From contig JADJOH010000002.1 of NCBI GenBank assembly GCA_016713925.1, positions 186,001-250,000 on the forward strand: DNA of 64,000 bases. Reading direction: 5' to 3'. Origin of the DNA: Bacteroidota bacterium (GTDB lineage Bacteria; Bacteroidota; Bacteroidia; AKYH767-A; OLB10). The notes beneath the pieces are model-generated. The model saw nothing but the letters and a program-made list of their open reading frames with translations, did no database searches and had not been told where the DNA came from. Every line of letters begins with the position of its first letter. The first letter of the stretch is position 1. The position numbers and the translations under genes were made by a program. Shown in pieces: positions 24,975-33,608 of this stretch.

Positions 24975-26978
24975 ATGGATCCACAATTAAGAGTTGAAGC
25001 ACTAAAGAAACCGGATTACAGCCATTGGAGGGTAATTTGTTTGAGTCTAGTGTATTTGTTAATGGGGATTCATATTGCTCATTGGAAAATTGCCGGAAGA
25101 ACCCTTGCTCCTTTAGAACTCAACGAAGTTCTTTATACCTTACATCTTGGTATCATTACAGCAGGATTTATCTTCATGGGTGTTGCTTTACTTTCTATAG
25201 TGATTGCAGGCAGATTCTTTTGTTCGTGGATGTGCCATATATTGGCTTTACAAGATCTGAGTGAATGGATACTAAAGAAATTAAAAATTAAACCCAAACA
25301 TATTCGTTCAAGATATCTATACCTGATCCCATTTATCTGCTTCGGCTACCTCTTTCTTTTACCTCAGATTCAACGAATATACTTTCATCAACCGCTTGCA
25401 ATATGGCGAATTCAAAGCGATAGTGAAGGATGGGCTTCTTTCATTACAAATGATTTCTGGAGAAATCTTCCAGGTTTTGGAATTACGATGCTCACCTTTT
25501 TTACGTGTGGTTTTGGGATCATTTATTTCCTTGGTTCAAGAAGCTTTTGCCAGTATGTATGTCCTTATGGCGCACTTTTCGCGATGACGGATAGAATCGC
25601 TCCGGGTAAAATAAAACTTACAGGTGATTGCAATCAATGTGGTAAATGCACGGCTGTTTGCAGTTCGCATATTAAAGTTCACAAAGAAATACTACATTTT
25701 GGAAAAGTTGTAGATCACAACTGCTTAAAAGATCTTGATTGTGTGCAGGTATGTCCAAATGATGCAATTCATTTTGGCTTTACGAAACCAACAGGTTTTA
25801 GCTCTCTGAATGCCATCCCTTCAGAAAAAAAACAGTTTGACTTCACTTTAAAAGAAGATATAGCGCTGGTATTGCTGTTTTTACTTTACGTGCCCATCTA
25901 TTTTGGCCTTTACGATTCGGTTGCATTTCTTCTGGCCGCAACCGTATCCGTAATCTTATCGTTTTTAACGATTCTTGCCTATCGGATGACTTCATTAAGT
26001 TTTATTCGAACAGGAAAAATTATCCTGAAAAAAGATGATAAAATCACAATCTATGGTAAATACTTTTTAGCCATATTCGTAATGCTGTTGCTATTCACGT
26101 GTCACAGTGTAACCATTCGTTATCATCAACTGACAGGTGAGCACTTTTATCATCAGGTTGCTAACATTGAAAGCAATTCATCCCCTGAGCTTGGTAAACA
26201 GGAAACGCAGGACCAGGTCAACACTGCCCTGCATCACCTCAGCTTCATTTACCAATGGGGCTGCTACCGGCCTGCACCATTATTGCGTCAACTTTCGGCT
26301 CTTGCCATTTACCAAAATGATTACAAACAAGCCGTGGTCTATCTTGAAAAAATGACTAAACTGGTGCCGCAAGATCTCGAAGCCCGGATCCGGCTGGCAA
26401 AGATTTACGTAAAACAAAATAATGCGGAGGAAGCCTTTCCTCTACTTCGTTCGTTAGCTAACGAAGACGTACATACGAATCATGACAAAATAATAAAAAG
26501 TGAAGCGCTGGTTGTTCTTGGTCATCTGGAAGAAAACAGTGGATTCCCTGCTGAAGCATTGTTACATTACAAGAAAGCCATTGAATACCATAAAGACAAT
26601 AAAGAAGCATGGCTGGCCGGAGGGGTATTGCTTACTAAAGCCGGACAACGGAAAGAAGGAGAAATGTATTTGTTAAAAGCTTCAATGTATTATCCCGCAT
26701 CTCCACTCATAGAAAATAACCTTGCGTTGATTTATATGCAGGAAAAGTCCAATGACAAAGCCAGATATCATCTCGAAAAATTATTGGCATTGCAACCGGG
26801 AAACCCTCAGGCTACTTATAACCTGGCTATGCTCAAACTATCATCGGGAGAACTGAATGAAGCGGTGTTGGAATTAAAGCAATTAATCAGGAATTACCCG
26901 GAACATAAAAATGCGCAAGAAGCTTTGGAATTTATTAAGAAAAAGCAATATACAATCTCTGACAATGAGCATCTATAA
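24975..26978 (+). CDS. NapH-like polyferredoxin membrane protein with C-terminal TPR domain
   Basis: 667 aa. The N-terminal ~220 residues hold membrane helices with the NapH/NosR-type CxxxC motifs FCSWMCH and FCQYVCPYG. Two [4Fe-4S] sites follow: CNQCGKCTAVC (complete) and CLKDLDCVQVCP. After two more membrane helices (about 290-330 and 370), residues ~420-660 form TPR repeats (ALVVLGHLEENSGFPAEALL, LIENNLALIYMQ). The family takes electrons from the quinol pool. The next gene's start lies inside its 3' end, so it begins a coupled operon with two cytochromes and a barrel. TPRs on the periplasmic side could dock those cytochromes, by inference. Confidence 0.85.
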   Translation: MDPQLRVEALKKPDYSHWRVICLSLVYLLMGIHIAHWKIAGRTLAPLELNEVLYTLHLGIITAGFIFMGVALLSIVIAGRFFCSWMCHILALQDLSEWILKKLKIKPKHIRSRYLYLIPFICFGYLFLLPQIQRIYFHQPLAIWRIQSDSEGWASFITNDFWRNLPGFGITMLTFFTCGFGIIYFLGSRSFCQYVCPYGALFAMTDRIAPGKIKLTGDCNQCGKCTAVCSSHIKVHKEILHFGKVVDHNCLKDLDCVQVCPNDAIHFGFTKPTGFSSLNAIPSEKKQFDFTLKEDIALVLLFLLYVPIYFGLYDSVAFLLAATVSVILSFLTILAYRMTSLSFIRTGKIILKKDDKITIYGKYFLAIFVMLLLFTCHSVTIRYHQLTGEHFYHQVANIESNSSPELGKQETQDQVNTALHHLSFIYQWGCYRPAPLLRQLSALAIYQNDYKQAVVYLEKMTKLVPQDLEARIRLAKIYVKQNNAEEAFPLLRSLANEDVHTNHDKIIKSEALVVLGHLEENSGFPAEALLHYKKAIEYHKDNKEAWLAGGVLLTKAGQRKEGEMYLLKASMYYPASPLIENNLALIYMQEKSNDKARYHLEKLLALQPGNPQATYNLAMLKLSSGELNEAVLELKQLIRNYPEHKNAQEALEFIKKKQYTISDNEHL

Positions 26979-27444
26979 ATCAAAACATAATTATTTAGAC
27001 AGCTTCTATTCGCGAAATTTAAAGTTTTTGTCAATTTCCCTTTGGATTTTACTAATTACAAACACCGCATTGTCGCAAAACCCGGACACCAGCACCTGGT
27101 TTGCCCCTGAAAGTGCCGCTTCAATCATTAATCCACATCAGGCGACGCTTGAAGACATAAAAGCCGGTAAAAAAATCTTTGAAAAAGTTTGCTGGAATTG
27201 CCATGGAACTGATGGTAAAGGTAATGGTCCGTCAGCGGTAGATATAAAAACGAAGCCAGCGGATCTGACATCGACGAAAGTTCAAAAACAAACAGATGGG
27301 GCTATTTTTTGGAAAATAACCAATGGCAGATCTGACATGTCCGCCTACGGTGAATTGCTTTCATCCAAACAACGCTGGTTGCTGGTATGCTATATCAGAC
27401 AATTCGGGAACCAACAACTAATTCCATCTGAAAATGAAAATTAA
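26965..27444 (+). CDS. Mono-haem c-type cytochrome
   Basis: 159 aa from ATG 26965. I prefer this over the in-frame start at 26911 because the latter would overlap the previous gene by 68 bp. An N-terminal membrane or signal segment (LKFLSISLWILLITNTALSQ) is followed by a class I cytochrome c: haem motif CWNCH with the GTDGKGNG signature, and the distal Met in SDMSAYGELLS. It is exported to the periplasm. It overlaps the ferredoxin gene by 14 bp and the barrel gene by 11 bp, so all three are translationally linked. Likely role: periplasmic electron carrier between the inner-membrane ferredoxin protein and the outer-membrane parts. Confidence 0.9.
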   Translation: MSIYKSKHNYLDSFYSRNLKFLSISLWILLITNTALSQNPDTSTWFAPESAASIINPHQATLEDIKAGKKIFEKVCWNCHGTDGKGNGPSAVDIKTKPADLTSTKVQKQTDGAIFWKITNGRSDMSAYGELLSSKQRWLLVCYIRQFGNQQLIPSENEN

Positions 27445-28354
27445 TATCAGTATACTTACAATTCTTGTCGTACTTTTTTTAGCGCAATCTTCATATGCAC
27501 AACCGGATCCTCCCCAACGACCCCTCGCAGGAACTTTCAGAAACACGATATTAATTAATTCTGCATCAACGACAATTGTACCACGCAAAAGTTTTGAATT
27601 TCATATCAGGCATCGATTTGGACTCATCGAACCGGACAGAACAGTTATTACGAACTTTCTTGGCATGGACGGTACTTCGAATATACAATTCAGCTTCGCT
27701 TTCCCATTGGGAAATAAAACGATGATAGGTGTTGGCCGGACCAGGAACGACAAAACGTATAATTTGAATTTCAAAAGAGTACTTCTTTCACAAACAGAAG
27801 ACAATAAAATACCTTTCACCGTCGCCTTATACACTAATTTCGATATCAAAACCAACAGCTTCGCTAAAATATCTTCTAACGCATACTTTTCGGATGGTGT
27901 TACTCCATTTAAGAATAAATTCAATCATCGGATCAGCTATTTTACACAATTAATATTTTCAAAAAAAATTCAAAATTTAATCTCACTGCAACTTTCACCG
28001 GCTTTCATCTATCAGAATCTGGCTGAATATAATCAAGATAACTACAGCTATGCACTACCCGTCAGTTGTGCTGTTAAAACCGGATTCTATTCATCGATCA
28101 TCATTGAATATGCCTATTTAGTAAATTACACCACTGAAAATAATTTACATCCACTTTCTATTGCTATGGAATTTGGAACTGCGGGCCACGTTTTTCAGGT
28201 AATAGCAACCACAAGTCAGGCTTTAACAGAACCCGAATTGTACACCTCAACGCCAACAGCATATACAAAAGGAAATTTCCTGCTTGGGTTCAACTTAAGA
28301 AGAACATTCCGTTTGAAAAACAAGAAAAATATTGAACACACCCGCATAAAATAA
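27434..28354 (+). CDS. DUF5777 outer-membrane beta-barrel protein
   Basis: 306 aa. It has a signal peptide (ILTILVVLFLAQSSYAQ), then family features: FEFHIRHRFGLIEPD, NFLGMDGTSNIQFSFAFPLG, MIGVGRTRNDKTYNLNFK, and repeated amphipathic strands to the C-terminus. DUF5777 barrels in Bacteroidota are commonly found beside c-type cytochromes, but no function has been established to my knowledge. The overlap with the upstream cytochrome gene and the 23-bp gap to the cytochrome lipoprotein suggest a pore holding redox partners. There are no CxxCH motifs, so it carries no covalent haem itself. Confidence 0.85.
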   Translation: MKINISILTILVVLFLAQSSYAQPDPPQRPLAGTFRNTILINSASTTIVPRKSFEFHIRHRFGLIEPDRTVITNFLGMDGTSNIQFSFAFPLGNKTMIGVGRTRNDKTYNLNFKRVLLSQTEDNKIPFTVALYTNFDIKTNSFAKISSNAYFSDGVTPFKNKFNHRISYFTQLIFSKKIQNLISLQLSPAFIYQNLAEYNQDNYSYALPVSCAVKTGFYSSIIIEYAYLVNYTTENNLHPLSIAMEFGTAGHVFQVIATTSQALTEPELYTSTPTAYTKGNFLLGFNLRRTFRLKNKKNIEHTRIK

Positions 28355-28377
28355 CTATAATCAACAGTTAATTATAC

Positions 28378-28794
28378 ATGAAATTCTACGGAAAAACAGT
28401 AACCTATATCGCACTAATAACCATACTCATTTTAACATCTTGCGAAAAGGATAAGGGGCCGATTATTATCCGACCGGAAATTCCATATGACTCAACGGTA
28501 TACATGATCAGCTACAGCGGATATATACAACCGTTATTTAATGAAAATTGTGTTGGTTGTCATAACGCAGCACACCCATTTCTGAACTTGCACGCGTCCG
28601 TTTCCTACAGCGAATTAGTTTATAACGGTGAAAATGCTCCCTATGTCGACAATATTGATCCCGAGAATTCCCTATTAATTCAACGCTTAAGAGGTGTGGA
28701 ATGGCCGATAATGCCTCCGAACCCTCCTCATGTAAGCGAAGCTGACATAGATTCCATAAAACTATGGATGTCTCAAGGTTATTTTGATAACTAA
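28378..28794 (+). CDS. Lipoprotein with c-type haem domain
   Basis: 138 aa. Lipobox ILILTSC puts the lipidated Cys near residue 22, followed by EKDKGP. A single haem motif NCVGCH follows, in the context YSGYIQPLFNENCVGCHNAA, which resembles the planctomycete-type or outer-membrane cytochrome domain; possible Met ligands sit in EWPIMPPNPPH. It is the last gene of the redox operon, 23 bp after the barrel gene. It is anchored to the outer membrane, possibly surface-exposed, and would be the terminal element if this operon moves electrons across the envelope. Confidence 0.85.
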   Translation: MKFYGKTVTYIALITILILTSCEKDKGPIIIRPEIPYDSTVYMISYSGYIQPLFNENCVGCHNAAHPFLNLHASVSYSELVYNGENAPYVDNIDPENSLLIQRLRGVEWPIMPPNPPHVSEADIDSIKLWMSQGYFDN

Positions 28795-28816
28795 GAATGC
28801 TAATTTTTATTTCTGT

Positions 28817-29113
28817 TCATTTCACCGGAATATTATTCAAAATTTCTAAAACATATTTCCAATATTTCTGAACAGAAGAAACGGACACCCTTTCGTCAGG
28901 AGAATGAGCTCCCAAGATAGTCGGACCAAATGATATCATATCCATGCCCGGATAATTTGCGCCCAGAATACCGCATTCCAATCCGGCATGACAAGCAACT
29001 ACTTCAGGTTTTTGCTGATGCAGCCGCTCATAGATATCAACAAGCACTTTCAGTATCGGCGAATCCACATTCGGTGTCCACCCGGGTAGGAGCCCGAATA
29101 ATTGACAGCACAT
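28817..29113 (-). CDS. PepD C-terminal part (after frame break)
   Basis: Encodes the end of an aminoacyl-histidine dipeptidase. From GWTPNVDSPIL onward it matches the PepD C-terminus, including the metal-binding HAGLECGILGANYP and the closing YWKYVLEILNNI. The codons before GWTP (MCCQLFGLL) are out-of-frame readings of the upstream gene. It joins 29050-30276 if one base is restored in the CCCGGG at 29081-29086, giving TAC CCG GGG TGG ACA CCG. It converges on the cytochrome lipoprotein gene with 22 bp between stops. Confidence 0.8.
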   Translation of the reverse strand: MCCQLFGLLPGWTPNVDSPILKVLVDIYERLHQQKPEVVACHAGLECGILGANYPGMDMISFGPTILGAHSPDERVSVSSVQKYWKYVLEILNNIPVK

Positions 29114-30276
29114 CCTCCCAATTCAAAAGCAGAACGTAAGGCATCTGCAAGATCCATCTTGGAACTTTCCACCGAAGAGCGTGTCAAACAAGCAATCATT
29201 ATTTCCCCCTTGCCTACAGCGACTTTTGCGACATTATTGGAAGTCTCAACCAGATCTTTGATATCTGCACTCATTCTATAAACGCCGTTGTGAGCGGTAT
29301 ATATTGAACGAATGATTTTTTCCTGTGCTTCAAATTCCATTACCTGCGCAGGTAGTTCAGACTTTTTTAATTCAATTTCCATCCCCGGTTCCATCGTTTT
29401 TAATTCCGACTTAATAAACTTTGCCTGTTCCTGAATATGTTTCTCAAAAGCAGTATCCAGTCCATTCCCAACGATAACCCGGGCTACACTTTCTCTGGGA
29501 ATAGCATTCCGCAGACTACCACCGCTTAAGTCTCCTATTCTGAGGCCATACTTCTGTCCGCAAGCATATAGCAAGCGATTCATTATTTTATTGGCATTTC
29601 CCAAACCTTTGTGTATGTCCATCCCCGAATGCCCTCCGTTTAACCCTCTAACGCTAAGGGTATACCCTATTGACCCGGCAGGAACAGTATCCTCGCGATA
29701 CTTCCCGGAAGCAGTCACGTCTATTCCTCCTGCACAGCCGATATCAATTTCATGATCGTTCTCGGTATCAAGATTGAGGAGAATTTCTCCTCTAAGAATC
29801 CCTCCCTTCAAACCAAGTGCCCCCGTCATCCCGGTTTCTTCATCAATGGTGAATAATGCGTCGATTGCAGGATGAGGGATATCCTTACTTTCAAGAATCG
29901 CCATAATCGTTGCCACACCGATACCATTATCCGCGCCTAGCGTTGTACCCTTTGCCCGCACCCAGTCACCGTCAATGAACATCCTGATGCCCTCCTTATC
30001 GAAATCAAAAATGGTATCATTGTTCTTCTGGTGAACCATGTCAAGATGGGATTGCAGTACGATGGTCTTGCGGTTTTCCATACCGGGAGTTGCCGGTTTA
30101 CGGATGATGACATTGCGGATATCATCTTCAAAAGTTTCGAGACCGAGCCGGGTACCGAAATCCTTTATAAATTGGATGACCCGTTCTTCTTTTTTAGAGG
30201 GACGGGGGACGGCGTTGAGGTCCGAGAAATTCTTCCAGATGGGCTGGGGCTCGAGATGGCGGATATCGGTGGACAT
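29050..30276 (-). CDS. pepD: Aminoacyl-histidine dipeptidase (PepD), N-terminal part, frame break
   Basis: 408 codons, of which about the first 398 are true sequence; the last ~10 (GHRMWIRRY) are out of frame. M20-type di-zinc peptidase features are HLDMVHQKN (metal His and Asp), GADNGIG (bridging Asp), DEETGMTGA (catalytic Glu pair) and a dimerisation lid with NGGHSGMDIHKG. The repaired protein would be about 486 aa, the normal PepD length. It cleaves Xaa-His and other dipeptides in the cytoplasm. The frame break is a single missing base beside a homopolymer and may be an assembly error. Confidence 0.85.
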   Translation of the reverse strand: MSTDIRHLEPQPIWKNFSDLNAVPRPSKKEERVIQFIKDFGTRLGLETFEDDIRNVIIRKPATPGMENRKTIVLQSHLDMVHQKNNDTIFDFDKEGIRMFIDGDWVRAKGTTLGADNGIGVATIMAILESKDIPHPAIDALFTIDEETGMTGALGLKGGILRGEILLNLDTENDHEIDIGCAGGIDVTASGKYREDTVPAGSIGYTLSVRGLNGGHSGMDIHKGLGNANKIMNRLLYACGQKYGLRIGDLSGGSLRNAIPRESVARVIVGNGLDTAFEKHIQEQAKFIKSELKTMEPGMEIELKKSELPAQVMEFEAQEKIIRSIYTAHNGVYRMSADIKDLVETSNNVAKVAVGKGEIMIACLTRSSVESSKMDLADALRSAFELGGCAVNYSGSYPGGHRMWIRRY

Positions 30277-30386
30277 ACTAAAATTCTTTTCACAAATCTA
30301 ATTTTTTCTTTAGAATAAAACCTGATTTGAACGCGAATGACGCGGATTTTTATGATTTTCGCTGATATTATTCCAATGATTTGAAG

Positions 30387-31013
30387 ATGGCACAGAAAAT
30401 AAGATCGAAGTATAGTGGGGTGTTGGAGATAAATTATGTGAATGGGAAGAAGGTACTGGACAGTAAAAACACCAGTTATTCTTATGGCAATTTGCAAAAA
30501 GTATGGGATAAGGTATTGCAGAAAATTAAGATGACCGGTGCAGAGCGAACATTAATTCTGGGTATGGGCGGTGGATCTTCCATTGCTTTACTAAGAGACA
30601 AATACAGGCATACCGGAAAAATTGTGGCCATAGAACTGGATCCTGTCATTATTGAAATAGCCGATACCGAATTTGGAATTCGTCCGGGAAGAGATTTGCA
30701 AATTGAATGTGTGGATGCCGCGGAATACGTGATGAGAAAAACAAGAAAGTTCGATTTAATTTTAATCGATTTATTTATTGATGATAAAGTGCCGGGAAAA
30801 TTTTTATCGAGAGAATTCTGGAAAGCCATTGCCGGAAAAACGGCTGAGAAAGGGAAAATTATTTTTAATGCTTTTGAAGATGAAAATAAGCTGGCTGTCA
30901 TTCGGGAAGAGCTGGAATCCGCAGGATTGGCCGTGCAATTCTTCCCAAAAATCAATGGTTCCAACATGATGGTATACGGCGAACGAAAATCAAATGATGA
31001 AAGGAATTCGTAA
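30387..31013 (+). CDS. Spermidine-synthase-like methyltransferase-fold protein
   Basis: 208 aa from ATG 30387; an in-frame TTG at 30381 is less likely. The SAM/dcSAM-binding motif is TLILGMGGGSSIALLR, followed by the acidic IVAIELDPVIIEIA and the DLILIDLFIDD strand, an arrangement seen in the spermidine synthase family. The N-terminal beta domain is short and the polyamine-site residues are not clear. It may therefore be a spermidine-synthase-like protein of unknown substrate rather than SpeE. It overlaps the VOC gene downstream by 20 bp, so they are probably co-expressed. Confidence 0.75.
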   Translation: MAQKIRSKYSGVLEINYVNGKKVLDSKNTSYSYGNLQKVWDKVLQKIKMTGAERTLILGMGGGSSIALLRDKYRHTGKIVAIELDPVIIEIADTEFGIRPGRDLQIECVDAAEYVMRKTRKFDLILIDLFIDDKVPGKFLSREFWKAIAGKTAEKGKIIFNAFEDENKLAVIREELESAGLAVQFFPKINGSNMMVYGERKSNDERNS

Positions 31014-31395
31014 AATACATCATATCGCTATCATCTGTTCCGATTATGAGCGGTCGAAGAAATTCTATACTGAAGTACTCGGCCTGGAAATCATTCGCGA
31101 GCTTTATCGTACAGCACGTAATTCCCATAAACTCGATCTGGCATTAAATGGTGAATACATCATTGAACTCTTCTCATTTCCCGATCCGCCACCTCGCTTA
31201 AGCAGACCGGAAGCATGTGGATTGAGACACCTGAGTTTTGAAGTAGAGAATCTGGATGAGATGATAGCGCGTTTGAATAATTTGCAAATCCCCACCGAAC
31301 CCATTCGAACAGATGACTTCACCGGAAAACGTTTCACCTTTTTTCAGGATCCGGACCAGTTGCCAGTAGAGCTGTATGAGGGCGAATTCAATTGA
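30994..31395 (+). CDS. VOC-family (glyoxalase I-like) metalloprotein
   Basis: 133 aa (two successive ATGs, 30994 and 30997). It has the paired beta-alpha-beta-beta-beta fold of glyoxalase I. Metal ligands can be assigned: His in IHHIAI, Glu in YIIELF, His in GLRHLSFEV and Glu in LPVELYEGE. This is the GloA2/SMU-type group of short VOC enzymes; the substrate could be a methylglyoxal-glutathione-like adduct or another small compound. It overlaps the spermidine-synthase-like gene by 20 bp. Confidence 0.85.
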   Translation: MMKGIRKIHHIAIICSDYERSKKFYTEVLGLEIIRELYRTARNSHKLDLALNGEYIIELFSFPDPPPRLSRPEACGLRHLSFEVENLDEMIARLNNLQIPTEPIRTDDFTGKRFTFFQDPDQLPVELYEGEFN

Positions 31396-31703
31396 TGAAT
31401 TAATGAGTTTAGGAGTTTATAAATGTTTTGGAATGAGTTGAAGTGTTGTTTAGCGTTATGAGAAATCTTGAAAGCCTTAATTTCATGCTAAATATCATCA
31501 ATCCTCTGGAACATCTCAGTGAAACCTGGTAAAAGTGAACTTTGTGACTCTATACTTACCTGAAGGTTCAATCAGTAGGTTTAAAATCATCTTCTTTATC
31601 AGAAACAATCAAATTACTTATTTTCCGAAACAAATTTACCTCAAAAATATTTTCCTCCAAATGATCATTTTTATACTAATTTCGTAACACTATTTATTAA
31701 CTT
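31396..31703. other. Intergenic gap with weak promoter only
   Basis: 308 bp, AT-rich. I see no open frame or RNA structure; only TAATTTCG at 31677-31684 (a -7-like element) just before the next gene. Confidence 0.4.
31677..31684 (+). promoter_or_regulatory. -7-like TAATTTCG
   Basis: Seven of eight positions fit TAnnTTTG, 19 nt before ATG 31704. The same octamer precedes the fusion gene at 34758. Confidence 0.35.
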
Positions 31704-33608
31704 ATGTCCTCAAAAGGCTTAAAAATAACAGGTGCATTATTGGCTTTAATATTTAGCATCGCGATCTCCTTGAGCAATGCGAACTTTAAGGTACTTGGAT
31801 TTGCTGATGCTGCAGAATTTGCACTATTGAGTGACCTGGCAGGCATTGCTCATGCTCCCGGATTTCCGGCGTATATTCTTCTCTCGAAACTTTTTTCAAT
31901 GCTTCTATCTCTCTCTGGAATTGAACATATTGCCACCCTTGTTATTTTCAGTGCTGTTTGCATGGGCTTCGCTTCCCTTCTGCTCTACCATTCTGCCCTT
32001 CTTTTACTTAAACATTCTTTCAATGAGTTGGGTGAGTTACAAAAAGTGATGATAGCTGCATGTACTGCTATTGTTCCTTTAACCGGAACTACACTCTGGC
32101 ACTGGTCGCATTCCGTGGAAGTGTATAGTTTGCAGGTGTTGTTGATGAGTATGGTGTTTTATGGTCTTTGCCTTCGGGAAGACGGGAAAAGAAATCAAGG
32201 ATTGCAATGGGCAGCGATCGGTTTTGGACTGGGATTGGCCAATCATCATTTGACGATGCTGATGTTCGCGCCATTTCTACTTCTACTTTGGCCGGAAGGA
32301 TGGCTCGTGAAAAAAATAGTCTCGAAAAAAAAACCTGTTTCTTCAAAAGTCAATTGGAAGGAGCTTATCGGGAAGGAGGCAAAACATTTTGGAATTATCG
32401 TTGGTGCAGTTCTCCTCCTCTTTTACGGATGGATGTACTTCAGAGCAGGTTCGGTGTTGCCTTATGCTTTCGGTAGTCCGGATACGTTAGATCGGCTCCT
32501 GTATCATCTCAGCGGCGGTGCATGGATAAAAAACACGCAGGCTGCAGTAAAAGGCATTGTCGGAATGCGATTGCCCTATTTCCTGCGCATCAGCTTTGAA
32601 CAATTTTTCCTTTGCATCGTTTTCCTAGTATTGGGAGTCATCTACCTCATCGCTTCGAAGCGTCATCGCCTCTGGGTGGCCATGGTATTTTACTTTATAT
32701 TTCTATTTATCTACCAACTTCGTATCGACCAAACCGCCGATACTGACGCCTATCTCTGCACCCCGTTTTTCCTGCTCAGCACCCTACTTCCATTCGGCAT
32801 GGCCCGCCTTTGCACCTGGTATAAACATATCTATTTTGCACTTCCGCTGTTTGTACTGGCTCAGTTTTTCGTTCACTTCGACAAAACCGATCTCCGCGAT
32901 TTTGATCTCAGCACTGCATTGCTGCGCGACCTCGATCAATCTGCCCAAAAAGGCAGTGTTGTTTTAATTGCCGACTGGACCAATATTATCAATTACAATT
33001 ACGCACGCATTCACGATGGATTCCGTGAAGACCTTTGTGTGCTGAACTATGATTTAAAATTCACACATCATGATTTATTCAGGAGAAACTATCCGGAAAT
33101 CTACAAGGAAATTTCGGTAAGTTATGACCGTTATATAACATTACTCGGACAATACCATCCGGAAGAAATCTACAATACCGGATGCACGCTCGATCAACCC
33201 GATCTGATTGCGTCTTATCTGGATCTCATCCGCTCCCTGCAGAATTATTGCAAAAACAAGAATGTTCCATTCATCGCTGATCCGAAGGCCTATGTATTTC
33301 TCTCTCAACAAGGCGTATTTCCTGTTGCACATATTAGCGGAAGTTATGTTTCTGACCGGCCCGGAATCGGGAATGATGAATTTCTGAAACTGGAACACCA
33401 ATGGTTAAACAATAAACATGTAAAAATGGATCCGTCTGCCTCTGATAAATTAGTGGATCTGGAAGCGGCACTCGATTTTCAGCGCAGATATTGGCAACAA
33501 CTCAATGACCTTCCGAGAGCAGAGAAGGCCGAAGGAAAATATCGGGAAATAAAGCGCATGCAAAATCAAATGAAGAAAAAAATGAAATTTCTATTTCGTC
33601 CGGCATGA
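31704..33608 (+). CDS. DUF2723-family membrane protein (GT-C-like)
   Basis: 634 aa. About ten membrane helices precede a soluble C-terminal domain (~400-634). The DUF2723 hallmark is in the first periplasmic loop: FADAAEFALLSDLAGIAHAP followed by GFPAYILLSKLF, with the acidic pair expected of GT-C glycosyltransferases that use lipid-linked sugars. Members in Bacteroidota are annotated as O-mannosyltransferase-like and are thought to glycosylate exported proteins. That would suit this organism's many secreted T9SS proteins, but the link is inferred. Its TGA overlaps the next gene's ATG by 4 bp. Confidence 0.85.
   Translation: MSSKGLKITGALLALIFSIAISLSNANFKVLGFADAAEFALLSDLAGIAHAPGFPAYILLSKLFSMLLSLSGIEHIATLVIFSAVCMGFASLLLYHSALLLLKHSFNELGELQKVMIAACTAIVPLTGTTLWHWSHSVEVYSLQVLLMSMVFYGLCLREDGKRNQGLQWAAIGFGLGLANHHLTMLMFAPFLLLLWPEGWLVKKIVSKKKPVSSKVNWKELIGKEAKHFGIIVGAVLLLFYGWMYFRAGSVLPYAFGSPDTLDRLLYHLSGGAWIKNTQAAVKGIVGMRLPYFLRISFEQFFLCIVFLVLGVIYLIASKRHRLWVAMVFYFIFLFIYQLRIDQTADTDAYLCTPFFLLSTLLPFGMARLCTWYKHIYFALPLFVLAQFFVHFDKTDLRDFDLSTALLRDLDQSAQKGSVVLIADWTNIINYNYARIHDGFREDLCVLNYDLKFTHHDLFRRNYPEIYKEISVSYDRYITLLGQYHPEEIYNTGCTLDQPDLIASYLDLIRSLQNYCKNKNVPFIADPKAYVFLSQQGVFPVAHISGSYVSDRPGIGNDEFLKLEHQWLNNKHVKMDPSASDKLVDLEAALDFQRRYWQQLNDLPRAEKAEGKYREIKRMQNQMKKKMKFLFRPA

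Noticed and set aside
24975..28794. Nitrous oxide reductase accessory cluster
   Set aside because: The Fe-S protein resembles NapH/NosR types, but no nosZ, nosD or copper chaperone gene is found in the window.
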